Source: Catenulispora pinistramenti (GTDB lineage: Bacteria > Actinomycetota > Actinomycetes > Streptomycetales > Catenulisporaceae). From it: a stretch of 56,773 nucleotides of DNA. Below, piece by piece: positions 40,631-49,841 of the stretch; positions within the stretch are counted from its first letter, which is position 1; each line of letters begins with the position of its first letter. The stretch covers positions 1-56,773 of the forward strand of contig NZ_JAAFYZ010000047.1 of NCBI RefSeq assembly GCF_018274385.1, given 5' to 3'. Below the pieces are notes generated by a model that saw nothing but the letters and a program-made list of their open reading frames with translations, did not search any database and was not told where the DNA came from. The translations under genes and the position numbers were made by a program.

Positions 40631-42232
40631 ACCGAGGGGAATCAGGGTTCAGGTAAGCCGCTTCAGCTTCGTACGCCACACGCGGTAGAGAGATCGCAGT
40701 GGTCGCTGTCCCGCGCCGTCGTTACGTCATCGGTCGTGGCTTTAAGCGCGGCGGGCGCTATCGCAGCGGTAGCGTTGTTCGGGCTGGGGCGGACTCATCA
40801 CTTGGCCACCTCCACCAGCGCAGTGGACATTGTCAAGTTGGCATTCGGTTTGGTCGCTGGTGTCGGCGCCTCGGTAGGCCTGGTTCTAGCGTTCCGCCGT
40901 CATCAGATTGCTGAAGCCACAGCCCTGGTCGACAAAGCCAAAGAGGCACGGGAATCCCGCAAGGAGGCGCAGGAAGGCCGACGAGAGGAACGGGAAGTGC
41001 AGCGCGCCTTCAATGAACGATTCGGCGCCGCCGCTGCACAGCTCGGCAGCGATCAGTACGCCGTGCGAATCGCCGGAGTGTATGCGATGGCAGGGCTCGC
41101 CGACGACTGGGACGCTGGACGGCAGCGGTGCATCGAGGTTCTGTGTGCGGTGCTACGGCGGACCAACACCGCACAACCCACCGACGACGAACCTGCTGAG
41201 ACCGCGACGGAGAGTGACCGCGAGGTGCGGCGCGCCATCGCACGCAGCATCGCCGAACGGCTGCGCACCACCGCCGCGTGGCAGCGCTGCGACTACGACT
41301 TCGCCGGGGCGTCGTTCGACTTCGAGGTCTCCTTCGACGCCGCAGCCTTCGCCGGCGGCTCCGTCTCCTTCAACAATGCCCAATTCACAGGGACCACCTC
41401 GTTCGATAACGCAGAGTTCGCAGGCGGCCACGTGTCCTTCAGCCGCGCACGGTTCACCGACGGCGTCATGTCGTTCGACAGAGCCCGGTTCACCGGCGGC
41501 ACCGTCAGCTTCAACGATGCGCAGTTCACCGGCGGGACAGTCTCCTTCTACGGCGCAGAGTTTGCCGGCGCCGACGTCTACTTCGCCGGAGCGAAGTTCA
41601 CCGGAACGAATGTCCGGTTGAGTCTCGCGACGGTCGCCAGCGGCAACATCAGCTTCAGGTCCGCAGAGCTCACCGCAGGCAGTATCGCGTTCCACTCGTG
41701 CGAGGTCACCGATGGCAACCTAATATTTACCGACGCACAGTTCTACGGCGGGGATCTCGATTTTGTCGGAGCGGAAATCAAGGGTGGATCCGTATCGTTC
41801 CTACGAGCGAACTTCGCAGGCAGCAACGTCCTGTTCATGACTGCCAAGATCACCGGTGGCACGCTCGCGTTCACCAATTCCACATTCGCCGCGGGAATGG
41901 TCTGCTTCAACAACGTAAAGTTCAGCGGAAGCACCGTCACCTTTGCTCTCGCAAAATTCGACGGCACGACCGTCCTCTTCAACAAGGCAGACTTCGCCAG
42001 CGGCACCGTCGGCTTCATGCAGTCGAGTTTCACCGGCGGTCACATCGGATTCGATCAAGCCCTCTTCCGCGGCAGCAACATCACATTCTTCGCCGCGACA
42101 CTTACCGGCGGACGTGTAGACCTGTCCAAGCCCAAGGAGTGGACCCGCCCGCCGGTCTTCGACCGCGACTATGACCCGGCCCTGATTTTGCTCCCAGACT
42201 TCAGTCCGGGGTTGGCAGCCTCGCGTATCTGA
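40628..42232 (+). CDS. Plus-strand cargo: two-TM protein with pentapeptide-like beta-helix repeats
   Basis: A 534-residue protein. Two membrane helices (SSVVALSAAGAIAAVALFGL and LAFGLVAGVGASVGLVLAF) precede a coiled coil (ARESRKEAQEGRREEREVQR) and a conserved AFNERFGAAAAQLGSDQYAV / AGVYAMAGLADDWDAGRQRC domain. From about residue 220 to 510 some 14 repeats of about 20 residues follow (FxGGxVSFxxAxF, e.g. FAGGHVSFSRARFTDGVMSF), pentapeptide-type right-handed beta-helix coils. The gene has its own leaderless promoter and ends 8 bp from the convergent major-tail-protein stop. It is a probable moron made in the lysogen; the function is unknown. Confidence 0.75.
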   Translation: MTEGNQGSGKPLQLRTPHAVERSQWSLSRAVVTSSVVALSAAGAIAAVALFGLGRTHHLATSTSAVDIVKLAFGLVAGVGASVGLVLAFRRHQIAEATALVDKAKEARESRKEAQEGRREEREVQRAFNERFGAAAAQLGSDQYAVRIAGVYAMAGLADDWDAGRQRCIEVLCAVLRRTNTAQPTDDEPAETATESDREVRRAIARSIAERLRTTAAWQRCDYDFAGASFDFEVSFDAAAFAGGSVSFNNAQFTGTTSFDNAEFAGGHVSFSRARFTDGVMSFDRARFTGGTVSFNDAQFTGGTVSFYGAEFAGADVYFAGAKFTGTNVRLSLATVASGNISFRSAELTAGSIAFHSCEVTDGNLIFTDAQFYGGDLDFVGAEIKGGSVSFLRANFAGSNVLFMTAKITGGTLAFTNSTFAAGMVCFNNVKFSGSTVTFALAKFDGTTVLFNKADFASGTVGFMQSSFTGGHIGFDQALFRGSNITFFAATLTGGRVDLSKPKEWTRPPVFDRDYDPALILLPDFSPGLAASRI

Positions 42233-42240
42233 GCCGCCGG

Positions 42241-43398
42241 TCAGTACGCGGTCTGTATGAAGTTCTTCACGGTGGCTTGGATGACGCCGCCGCCGTCGGT
42301 GGCGTTGGCGATCCCGGACAGGGAGAACGAGGCTGCGGCGTACGCGCCGGACAGGTCCCGGGCGCCCTTGTAGAACCCGGACTGGGACATGGTCAGGGCG
42401 AAGCTGGCGCCGCCGAACGGTAGCGGCTGGACCAGAGTCGAGGTGGCTGGGCCCTGGATGTACTGCTGGTACAGGTTCAGGTCGGTCATGTTCTCGAAGA
42501 TCGCCTTGTAGGTGCCGTCGGCCTCCATCGGGCCGGCGAAGATCTCGCGGGGGGCTTGCTGTCCGGTGGACAGGTGCAGCGCCTCGGTGGCGCGCTTCAA
42601 CGTGAGGTCCAGGCTGATGCCGCGGGTGCTGGCCGCGCCGCCGTTGCTCATCTGCCACTGCCACCCGAGCATCGGCGGTAGCGAGGTGTATGGCTGGGCC
42701 ATCGGGGTCTCGGGCGCCGACGGGTAGGACAGCATTTTGAGGCTGAGCGTCACCGCCGACTTCGGGTCGATCTTGATCTGCATGTCGGAGATCGCCGCCG
42801 AGGAGAACCCGTATGTGCCGATGGTGTCGAACACGGTCAGGCTGAACGTGCTGCGCTGGAACGCGGATTGCTTGAACAGGTGGACGGCTTGGGAGACGAC
42901 GTTGGCGCCGACGGCGTGCGTCTTGGCCAGGCCGGCGCCCGAGCCGGTCGAGGTCAGCGGAGTCGAGTACGGCCCGGTGCCGGTGGCCACTCCGGTGATG
43001 GCGTATTCGATGTTGGCGCCGGTGTCGATGGCGATGGTGGAGCCGGCCGGGACGGATGCCGCGAGGGGGATCGAGTTGGCGCCGACCGCGGTGCCGGTGC
43101 CTGCGATGGTGGTGGAGATGCCGGGGGTGACGGTGTCTGGGCCGATCATTCCGCGCAGGAACATGCCGACGATGTCGGGGTAGCACATGCACTCGATGTC
43201 CCAGGTGGCATCGACGCTGCCCTGGTACATGCCGTGCAGGATCGAGTCGTCGCCGCGGACCGATTCGTCCTTGAGCTGGGCATACACGTCTTCGAAGGTG
43301 GCCTTGGTGAACGGCACGGCCATCGTCGGGGCGAGGTACTGCCCGAGGGCGAGTTCGCGGGCGATGCCGAGGGTGGAGGCGCGGGAGAGCTGGGTCAT
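42241..43398 (-). CDS. Major tail (tube) protein
   Basis: A 385-residue protein; ATG overlaps the preceding stop (ATGA). N-terminus FTKATFEDVYAQLKDESVRG and ATWDIECMCYPDIVGMFLRG and C-terminal LSLKMLSYPSAPETPM, then MEADGTYKAIFENMTDLNLY fit the tail-tube family. Residues ~95-170 form a Gly/Thr/Ala-rich insertion (TTIAGTGTAVGANSIPLAAS) like the surface Ig-type domains some tail tubes carry. It is positioned just upstream of the chaperones, as expected. Confidence 0.75.
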   Translation of the reverse strand: MTQLSRASTLGIARELALGQYLAPTMAVPFTKATFEDVYAQLKDESVRGDDSILHGMYQGSVDATWDIECMCYPDIVGMFLRGMIGPDTVTPGISTTIAGTGTAVGANSIPLAASVPAGSTIAIDTGANIEYAITGVATGTGPYSTPLTSTGSGAGLAKTHAVGANVVSQAVHLFKQSAFQRSTFSLTVFDTIGTYGFSSAAISDMQIKIDPKSAVTLSLKMLSYPSAPETPMAQPYTSLPPMLGWQWQMSNGGAASTRGISLDLTLKRATEALHLSTGQQAPREIFAGPMEADGTYKAIFENMTDLNLYQQYIQGPATSTLVQPLPFGGASFALTMSQSGFYKGARDLSGAYAAASFSLSGIANATDGGGVIQATVKNFIQTAY

Positions 43399-43634
43399 GC
43401 CGCGGCCCCCTCAGTGGGCGCCGTCTTCGCTGCCGGCCGGGCCGTCTCGGGCTCGGTGGCGGTCGGCGGCTTCTTGGTGGAGCGGTCAGGCGCCACAGGC
43501 TCGAAGCCGGCGATCGGGATCGGCCAGTCCAGCGCTTCGCCCGGTTCAACCGCGACCGACGGGTACAGCTCGCCGTTCTCGGCGCGGTGCTCAGGCAGCT
43601 GCGCGATGTGCGGGTGGGGGTTGCGGTAGCGCAC
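43395..43634 (-). CDS. Small phage protein upstream of the tail tube
   Basis: A 79-residue protein; GTG 43634 is chosen because CGGAGG and a late-gene motif (43648-43658) lie directly upstream. The longer open frame runs antisense to the DUF6283 gene and is rejected. It begins RYRNPHPHIAQLPEH, has VEPGEALDWPIPIAGFEPV and a Thr/Pro/Ala-rich tail. Similar short proteins precede the tail tube in many actinophages. The function is unknown. Confidence 0.6.
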   Translation of the reverse strand: MRYRNPHPHIAQLPEHRAENGELYPSVAVEPGEALDWPIPIAGFEPVAPDRSTKKPPTATEPETARPAAKTAPTEGAAA

Positions 43635-43720
43635 GCGCCGCCTCCGGTATGAAGTTGTGGTGTTCAGGTGTTCCTCGAAGCGGGCGCGCGGCGAGGCCGA
43701 TGGTGAGGAGTGGTGAGTTG

Positions 43721-44146
43721 GTGGACGACGTTCGTGGGCCGGCGCCGAGTCCGTGCACGACCTGTCCGTATCGGCGGGACGTGGCCTCGGGGGTGTGGGA
43801 CGTGGAGGAGTACGAGAAGCTGCGCGGCTACGACGCGCCGACCTGGGGGCAGCCGCAGAAGGTCTGGATCTGTCACTCCTCGGCGACGCCGACAACCGAA
43901 CAGCGGCTGTGTGCCGGATGGTGCGGCTGCCACGACGGCGAGCATCTGTTTGCGCTGCGGGTCGCCGAAGCCCACCGGACGCTGGCACCTGAGGTGATCG
44001 CGGCGGCCATCGAGTATGTGTCCCCGGTGCCGCTGTTTGACAGCGGAAACGAGGCTGCCGACCACGGCATGGCCGACTTCCTTTGGCCTGGTCGGGAAAC
44101 GATGGAGGCGATCGCCAAGGTCCGCCGCCTCAGGGGGCGGACCTGA
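43721..44146 (+). CDS. Plus-strand cargo: DUF6283 family protein
   Basis: A 141-residue protein starting at GTG 43721, with GAGGAG ten bases before. CTTCPYRRDVASGVWDVEEY, GYDAPTWGQ, VWICHSS and CAGWCGCHDGEHLFALRVA match DUF6283. The Cys/His pairs (CTTC, CH, CAGWCGCH) suggest a structural metal site. The family is common in actinobacteria and their phages but has no known role. The gene opposes the late operon and ends 3 bp from the tail-terminator stop. Confidence 0.75.
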   Translation: MDDVRGPAPSPCTTCPYRRDVASGVWDVEEYEKLRGYDAPTWGQPQKVWICHSSATPTTEQRLCAGWCGCHDGEHLFALRVAEAHRTLAPEVIAAAIEYVSPVPLFDSGNEAADHGMADFLWPGRETMEAIAKVRRLRGRT

Positions 44147-44149
44147 ACC

Positions 44150-44635
44150 TCAGGCGAACAGTTCGAAGTCGTCGACGCTGTAGGTGATGGTGGCCTTGAA
44201 GATCCCCAGCGACACGGTCTCGGATGCCGGGGTGAAGGCGACGGTCACCATGCCGGGGTTCTCGCCGGCGGACAGGAACCGGCCGCCGTGGGAGTGGTCG
44301 TGTGGGAAGCCACGGATCCGGGCCAGCGTCGCCTCGATCGCATCGTCAAGGTTCTGCTGGTCAGCCTCCGCGGAGCCACCGGAGTTGTTCAGCGGCCACA
44401 GCGCGTGCAGCACCATCCGGTGCCGGGCCATGATCCGGATGTGCGCCGTTCGCTCCTCCGAGACCTGGGTGCGGGTCACGTACAGCGAGGTCTTCATCGT
44501 GGCCGGTGTGCGCGGCCAGTAGCCGGAGACGACGCCGAACGGCCCGCCCGCGCTGGTGTTCAGGGCGGGCAGGCCGTCGCCGGCAGTGTTCAGCCAGTCG
44601 GTTTCGCGGGACACCACGTCGGCGGTGGAGGGCAT
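44150..44635 (-). CDS. Tail terminator / tail-completion-like protein
   Basis: A 161-residue protein. It contains LYVTRTQVSEERTAHIRIMA, HRMVLHALWPLNNSGG and a C-terminal LGIFKATITYSVDDFELFA, the strand-rich pattern of the lambda gpU-like tail terminator family. It starts 4 bp after the preceding gene's stop. Position before the tail tube supports the role, which is otherwise inferred. Confidence 0.5.
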   Translation of the reverse strand: MPSTADVVSRETDWLNTAGDGLPALNTSAGGPFGVVSGYWPRTPATMKTSLYVTRTQVSEERTAHIRIMARHRMVLHALWPLNNSGGSAEADQQNLDDAIEATLARIRGFPHDHSHGGRFLSAGENPGMVTVAFTPASETVSLGIFKATITYSVDDFELFA

Positions 44636-44639
44636 CGCA

Positions 44640-45656
44640 TCATTCCCAACCGCCGGTGTTGAATGTGGAGTTGTCGCCGTCGCGTGCCATCAGGTACGCG
44701 ATGATCTTCTGTTTCTTGTCCGGGTCCATGTGGGCCCAGCGGGCCTTGAGTTTGGCGCGCTGCTTGGCCTGCCACTGCGGCGACATCGTGGACCACTTGG
44801 GGTGGATCCACTTCCCGGTCTTGGCGTGGTTCTTCCAGATCAGGTACATGATCACCTTGTCCCGCTTCTGCGGGTCCATGGTGTGCCAGCGGGCCTTCAA
44901 CGCCGCGCGCAGCCGCGCCTGGTGGGCCGGGGTCATGGTCGACCATTTGCGGTGTGTCCACACCCCGGTCTGCTGGTAGCGGCGCCACGCCAGGAACCCG
45001 AGGATCTTGTCGCGCTGCTCCAGGGACATGTGGGTCCAGCGTTCGCGGGCGGCCTTGGCCAGGGCCGCTTTCTGGGCGGCGGTCATCTGCTCGCCCTTGA
45101 TGTGGAACCAGACGCCGGACGTCAGGTAGTGCTGATACCTCAGGTATCGCAGTACCTTGATGCGCTGGGCCTCGGGCATGGCCTGCCAGCGGGCCTTCAT
45201 CCGGGCCGACTGCTTCGCCCGCCCGGCCGCGGTCAGCTGGATGTGCCGGCCCTTCATCCGGGCCGAGAGTTTGGCACGGGCCGCGGCCGACATGTGGCGG
45301 TGCTTCATCCGGGCGGCAAGCTTTGCCCGCGCGGCCGCGGACATGTGCCGGCCCTTCAACCTGGCGGACAGCCTCGCCCTGGCCTCGTCGGACAGGCGGT
45401 GTTTGCGGGTGGTGGCCCGGTGCACGGCGCGCTGGTGTTGGCCGACGCGCCGCACCCGGTGGCGGTGCCGGTGCCGGATCTTGTGGCCCGGCCTGCGCCG
45501 GTAGGCCGGGCGGCCGGTGCGGTGGTGCAGCGCGTTGGAGTAGCCGCGGCGCACACGCCGCTTGCGGGAGGGCAGCTGGTAGGCCGGGCGTTGACGGCGC
45601 CGGTACTTGCTGTGCGCGCTGCGGGCCGGCGTGCGCCGGCGCCGTCGGCGCGCCAT
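44640..45656 (-). CDS. Highly basic tandem-repeat protein with NUMOD3-like motifs
   Basis: A 338-residue protein; ATG 45656 overlaps the upstream stop (TGATG), so the longer frame to 45875 is rejected. Residues 1-86 are Arg/His-rich (MARRRRRRTPARSAHS). About residues 87-140 are three 17-residue NUMOD3-like units (LSDEARARLSARLKGRHM; SAAARAKLAARMKHRHM). From about 150 to 322 a repeat recurs at exactly 50-residue spacing, marked by RW-x-x-M at 160, 210, 260 and 310 and by TGxWxHxKWSTM. NUMOD3 modules bind DNA in homing endonucleases, but no nuclease domain is present. Located in the connector region, it may bind DNA at the head-tail joint. Confidence 0.6.
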   Translation of the reverse strand: MARRRRRRTPARSAHSKYRRRQRPAYQLPSRKRRVRRGYSNALHHRTGRPAYRRRPGHKIRHRHRHRVRRVGQHQRAVHRATTRKHRLSDEARARLSARLKGRHMSAAARAKLAARMKHRHMSAAARAKLSARMKGRHIQLTAAGRAKQSARMKARWQAMPEAQRIKVLRYLRYQHYLTSGVWFHIKGEQMTAAQKAALAKAARERWTHMSLEQRDKILGFLAWRRYQQTGVWTHRKWSTMTPAHQARLRAALKARWHTMDPQKRDKVIMYLIWKNHAKTGKWIHPKWSTMSPQWQAKQRAKLKARWAHMDPDKKQKIIAYLMARDGDNSTFNTGGWE

Positions 45657-46318
45657 CAGTTGGGACGCACGTAGGACACGAGGATGTCCACGGCCTGCCC
45701 GCGCAGCGTGTCCGCGTCGTGGGTGGTGGTGCCGGGGCGCAGCTCGGTGACCGCCAGGTGCGCGGCCATCAGCCGGCACGCCCGCGACAGCGAGGCCGGG
45801 ACGGTGGCGTAGCCGCCGGAGTAGGTGACCCGGATCAGCGAACCGGCCGGCAGGTACGTGCCCAGCGGGAACCACACATGCCCGCTGTCGTTTTCCGGAC
45901 CGACCAGCCGCGCGGGCTCAATCAGCTGCGACCCGCCGAAGCTACGCAGAATCAGCACACTGATATCGGAGTAGGACCACATCTCCGGGTAGCGGGGCGC
46001 GTACTGATCCAGGTAGACGTGCCGGATCAGGGACGTCGTACCCAGCGCCGCAGCGTAGGAGGCACCGACCACACCCTGCGGGTCGATCGGGATGCCGCCG
46101 GCGTCGCCGTACTCATCGGGATCCACCCCGGAGGCGCGGTGCGTCTCGACCAACCCGGTGAACGGCGCCAAGCGGCGGTCGGTCTCGTCCTCGCACATCC
46201 GGGTGGCATCGACGAGGAACCCCATCACCACGTCGGGATCGAAGTGGACGAACAAGTCCGCGAAGGGGCCGGCAATCAGCTGAGCGACGGTAGCCAGCGG
46301 AGTGACGGCATCGGTCAC
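45656..46318 (-). CDS. Head-tail connector protein
   Basis: A 220-residue protein with GTG 46318 behind GAGGAACCC. It has FVHFDPDVVMGFLVDATRMC, then EDETDRRLAPFTGLVETHRA and a C-terminal SLSRACRLMAAHLAVTELRP. This matches the helical connector (gp6/gp15-like) proteins of actinophages. It would join portal and tail. Its start is head-to-head with the plus-strand cargo pseudogene. Confidence 0.6.
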   Translation of the reverse strand: MTDAVTPLATVAQLIAGPFADLFVHFDPDVVMGFLVDATRMCEDETDRRLAPFTGLVETHRASGVDPDEYGDAGGIPIDPQGVVGASYAAALGTTSLIRHVYLDQYAPRYPEMWSYSDISVLILRSFGGSQLIEPARLVGPENDSGHVWFPLGTYLPAGSLIRVTYSGGYATVPASLSRACRLMAAHLAVTELRPGTTTHDADTLRGQAVDILVSYVRPN

Positions 46319-46361
46319 GGGTTCCTCACAAGATCGGGCTCAGCTCTTCGCCATGAGCGGC

Positions 46362-46400
46362 GTGACGCGGCCAAAAGACGTCCCTACGATCGAAGCCATG
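46362..46400 (+). promoter_or_regulatory. Promoter of the second cargo paralogue
   Basis: GTGACG (46362-46367) and TACGAT (46385-46390) are separated by 17 bases, and ATG 46398 follows 7 bases later without a Shine-Dalgarno. This is a good sigma-A-type leaderless promoter. Confidence 0.5.
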
Positions 46401-47750
46401 GGGGAATCAGGGGTCGAAAAAAGGGCAGCCGCAGTCCCGGCAGCGCGCAGTAGTCAGGCAGCGTCGCCGCGGCGACTCGCCAAAATCGTCGGGGCGGCTG
46501 TCGGCGGCGCCCTGGCCGTAGTGTCCGGTGGGCTAGCCCTGTCGCTATGGGCTCTGGGCCTGACCGGCAAGATCAGCGAGTCGACCGCCGAAGTTCTAGA
46601 CCTGGTGAAGCTGGGCTTCGCCTTGGTGGCCGGCGTCGCCGGGACCGTCGGGTTGGTCCTGGCCTACCAGCGGCACCTGCTCGCGGTAGGCGCAGCCAGC
46701 CGGGAACAAGCCAAGGAGGACCGGGAAGACACGAAACTCTTTAACGAGCGGTTCGAAAAGGCCGCGAGCCTGCTGGCCGACAACGCCTACGCAACAAAGC
46801 TGGCCGGGATATACGCGATGGCCAAGCTGGCCGACGATTGGGACGCTGGCCGCCAGGTGTGCATCAACGTGCTGTGCGCGAACCTACGACGCGACTACGC
46901 ACCGGCGCCTGACGGCGCCGAGGCCGAGAACCTTGCCTCGCGCCTGGCCTTTACCGACAACCAGGAGTTTCGTCACACCATCATCGCCGTCATCACCTCC
47001 CGTCTGCGCAGCGGCTCGGGCCCTTGACAAGGCTGCGACCTGGACTTCCACGGAGCAGCCTTCGACGGCGGGGACTTCAGCGGCGCCGTCTTCTCCGGCG
47101 GCAGAGTGGACTTTGGCGGTGCCAGGTTCATCGGCGGCAGAGTGGACTTTGGCGGCGCGACGTTCGCTGGTGGCAGGGTCACCTTCGGCGACGCGAAGTT
47201 CACGGGTGGCCGAGTTACCTTCCGCGAAGCACGGTTCTCCGGCGGCGAAGTGACCTTCCGCGGGGCGGAGTTCGCTGGTGGCACGGTGGCGTTCCACAAC
47301 GCGCAGTTCTCTGGCAGCAACGTGGGCTTCGTCGGCGCCACGTTCACCGGCAGCCAGGTGCACTTCGGGGTCGCCCAGGTCACTGGGGGCCACATCAACC
47401 TGTTCGACGCGAAGTTCGCCGCTGGCGTGGTGAGTTTCGGAGTCACCGCGTTCTGCGCCGGCTCAGTGGGCTTCGACAACGCGCGGTTCGATGGGTGCGC
47501 GGTGGACTTCAAGAAGGCGAGGTTCGTCGGCGCCGACGTTTCATTCGGCGGCGCCCAGTTCGCTGACGGCATTGTGGACTTCCGCTATGCCAGGTTCACC
47601 TGTAACGCGGTGATCTTCAGCAAGGCGGGTTTCTGCGGGGGGACGATCGACTTCGCTCACGTCGACGACTTCTCGGTTCAGCCCGTCTTCGACTTCGAAC
47701 TCCGCAACCCTGCAAAGGGGGTCGCGCTGCCGCCCCTGCCGATCTCCTAG
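46398..47750 (+). pseudogene. Second TM/pentapeptide-like cargo paralogue, interrupted by in-frame TGA
   Basis: The same architecture as the 40628 gene: two membrane helices (GGALAVVSGGLALSLWALGL; FALVAGVAGTVGLVLAYQRH), NERFEKAASLLADNAYATKL / AKLADDWDAGRQVC, then pentapeptide-like repeats (FAGGRVTFGDAKFTGGRVTF). A TGA at 47025-47027 (SGSGP-stop-QGCDLDFHG) interrupts the frame exactly where the intact paralogue reads WQRCDYDFAG. No other lesion is present. It is either a recent pseudogene or a leaky UGA-C stop giving a membrane-only and a full-length form. It ends 4 bp from the stop of the convergent gene. Confidence 0.65.
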
Positions 47751-47754
47751 CGCG

Positions 47755-48015
47755 CTACGTCGTCGGCGACGTTGAACCGCGGCTTGCCTTCGCAGGTGGC
47801 TTGGGTACTGAAAGCTCGGTGGTCTCCGGCTCGGCAGCACCGACGGCCGCTTCTGCCACAGGGGAGGCTTCAAGTGTGAAGCCGCCATCGGGGATGCGGG
47901 CCAGCACCAGGGCGTGCTCGACCGGGACGGCGATCGCGGCGCCGTCGGCCAGCCAGGTGTGCCCGGCCGAGTCGGTCCCGGCGTGGGACTTACGGACGTT
48001 AACCATGTCAGGCAT
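47755..48015 (-). CDS. Small head-region phage protein
   Basis: An 86-residue protein; ATG 48015 is chosen for AAGGAG ten bases upstream, over the longer open frame. MVNVRKSHAGTDSAGHTWLA, then IAVPVEHALVLARIPDGGFT. Short beta-rich proteins of this type follow the capsid gene in many Streptomyces and Mycobacterium phages. The role is unknown, possibly head stabilisation. Confidence 0.6.
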   Translation of the reverse strand: MPDMVNVRKSHAGTDSAGHTWLADGAAIAVPVEHALVLARIPDGGFTLEASPVAEAAVGAAEPETTELSVPKPPAKASRGSTSPTT

Positions 48016-48184
48016 CGGTGCGGTACTCCTTGAACGGGCGGCGGGGGAGGTCGGTGGCCCCAAGTCGCGCGCCCTGGGGCCGATACGCGCTCGCCCCGAC
48101 GGGGTGGCCAGTCCGAAAGAGCATTGCGTGTCGCGCGGCCGGGACCGCGCCCACGCGTGGCTAGAGAAGGAGAGGGAGTGTCCT

Positions 48185-48277
48185 GTGGCGCGCCTTCTCC
48201 AGGCGCGTTTCCAGGCGCGCCGCGCGCCACGGGACGATCAGGTGTGGCCGGGCCGCTTCGCTTTTCGGGGCCCGGCC
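48185..48277 (-). terminator. Two strong hairpins behind the capsid gene
   Basis: Stem 1 pairs GTGGCGCGC (48185-48193) with GCGCGCCAC (48222-48230). Stem 2 pairs GGCCGGGCC (48246-48254) with GGCCCGGCC (48269-48277). They lie just downstream of the capsid 3' end, where phages often set capsid mRNA abundance by termination or processing. Apart from these and a small GGCCCC/GGGGCC hairpin, 48016-48335 holds no gene. Confidence 0.45.
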
Positions 48278-48335
48278 GGTGTGCGTGGCGTGCCGGCCTG
48301 TGGTTGGCAGCCTCCGCACACGACCAGGTGGCTGG

Positions 48336-49700
48336 TCAGGACAGGGACACCGAGATGCGGGAGGCTCGGCCGACAAACTTGGGCGCCCTCACGCCTAGGG
48401 TGGTGTCGGTGATCAGCGCGTACGGCATGGAGTCCGGGGACGCGGTGGTCGGGTACAGGTCCAGCGGCTTGTACTGCCGCATTTACGGCCGGACCAGGTT
48501 CTGCGGGTCACGGGAGATCAGAAAGATGTTCTCCAGCCCCTGCCCGCCCGGACCGATGCCGGTGTTGGTGCCGTAGTAGGCGGTGGGCAGGAAGCCGGGG
48601 ACGGTGGCGCCGTTGGAGGGGACCAGGGCGGTGCCGGTGTCGGTGATGGTGGTGGTCATGATCGGGGTGATGCCGTCGGCCGCCAGGCCCACGGTGGCGT
48701 CCACCCAGCCCAGCAGCGTTTCGCCGCCGGCGGCGGTGCCGCGCCAGACCTTGTACAGGGTGGGCTGTGCGCCCTCCAAGCCGGTGGGGATCGTGAAGGC
48801 CAGCGCCACCGAGCCGGTGGCGCCGGTGGTGGTCGCCGAGACCTCGGCGGACGGGGAGATCTCGCCCTGGCGGGCGATGACCGGGGAGAGACGGTAGAAG
48901 TACTGCCCCGCGGCCAAGCTGCCGCCGGTGGCCGACGGGGTGGCGGTCACGGTACCCATGGACAGCGCGCGGGCCTGGAGGAAGCTGGACTTCAGGATCG
49001 GGATGTCGCGGTAGGCCATGACGTTCAGGCCGGGGGCGATCTCCACCTTGTCCACGAACCGCTGCTGCGGGGTGAGCAGGTTCGCGATCTTGGAGTTGGC
49101 GGTGGAGGACATGACGAGGGCCCACGGGGAGTTGCCGGTCGGCTCAGCGGCGTTGGTCTCCACCATGTCAATCAGCCGGTCCAGTACAGACAGGTTCAGG
49201 CTGGCGCCGTTGGCGTCGATGGCGTTCTGGTTGGCGCCCCCGTAGTTGGAGATCATCGTGTCCAGGCCGTCAAACTGCGGGCGCGGGCCGGCGGCCGTGC
49301 AGGCGGAGTTCGCCCACAGAAGAGCGGTCTCCACATCCCAGGTCATGCCTCGGATGGAGCCCTTTATTTCCGTTTCGCGAAGATTGACCAGCTGCTGGGT
49401 CACTTCCTGCGCGTAGCCGGTAACGGAGCCTACGGTTTGGAAGTGGCTCATCTTGTACTGGTTCTGGACGTAGGAGCCGTTGGAGGTCGGAGAGGCCCCA
49501 CCGTCGCTCACCCAGCCACCAGAGGCGACCTGGGTGCGAGTGTTGAAGTTGTAAACATCCGTAGGCCACTGGATGGCGGGGATGGCGGTGACCAGCGGAG
49601 AGTAGCGGCGCTGGAGCTCGACCATCACCGGGTCGATGACCTTGGGCAGGAACGGGGATGCGCCGACGGCGTTGAGCGCCTCGCGCAGTTCGGCAGTCAA
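48336..49700 (-). CDS. Major capsid protein gene with in-frame stop near the 3' end
   Basis: TTG 49700 (GAGG upstream) opens an HK97-fold capsid protein of 405 residues, stopping at TAA 48483-48485 after ISRDPQNLVRP. The same frame continues from an immediately adjacent ATG (48482) through YKPLDLYPTTASPDSMPYAL and VRAPKFVGRAS to TGA 48336-48338, which is the normal C-terminal strand of such capsid proteins. The TAA is therefore probably a nonsense mutation 49 codons before the natural end; TAA-ATG restart could give a separate 48-residue piece. Residues ~245-375 are an Ig-like insertion (GGSLAAGQYFYRLSPVIARQ). Confidence 0.75.
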
Positions 49701-49841
49701 GGAGGTACCTCAATGCTTTGATAGTCACGGGAGTGACCATCGCTGCCGTGAGGCACCGTCCCCGGTCCGGGGGTGTGGCGGTCTAGGACGTGCGGCTGCC
49801 CGCCGCAGGGATCATGCAGTTGCTGGTGGAGCGCCCTGTGC

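Noticed and set aside
47025-47027. Selenocysteine at the in-frame UGA of the cargo paralogue
   Set aside because: The intact paralogue has ordinary residues there, no downstream SECIS-like hairpin stands out and the site is not redox-type.
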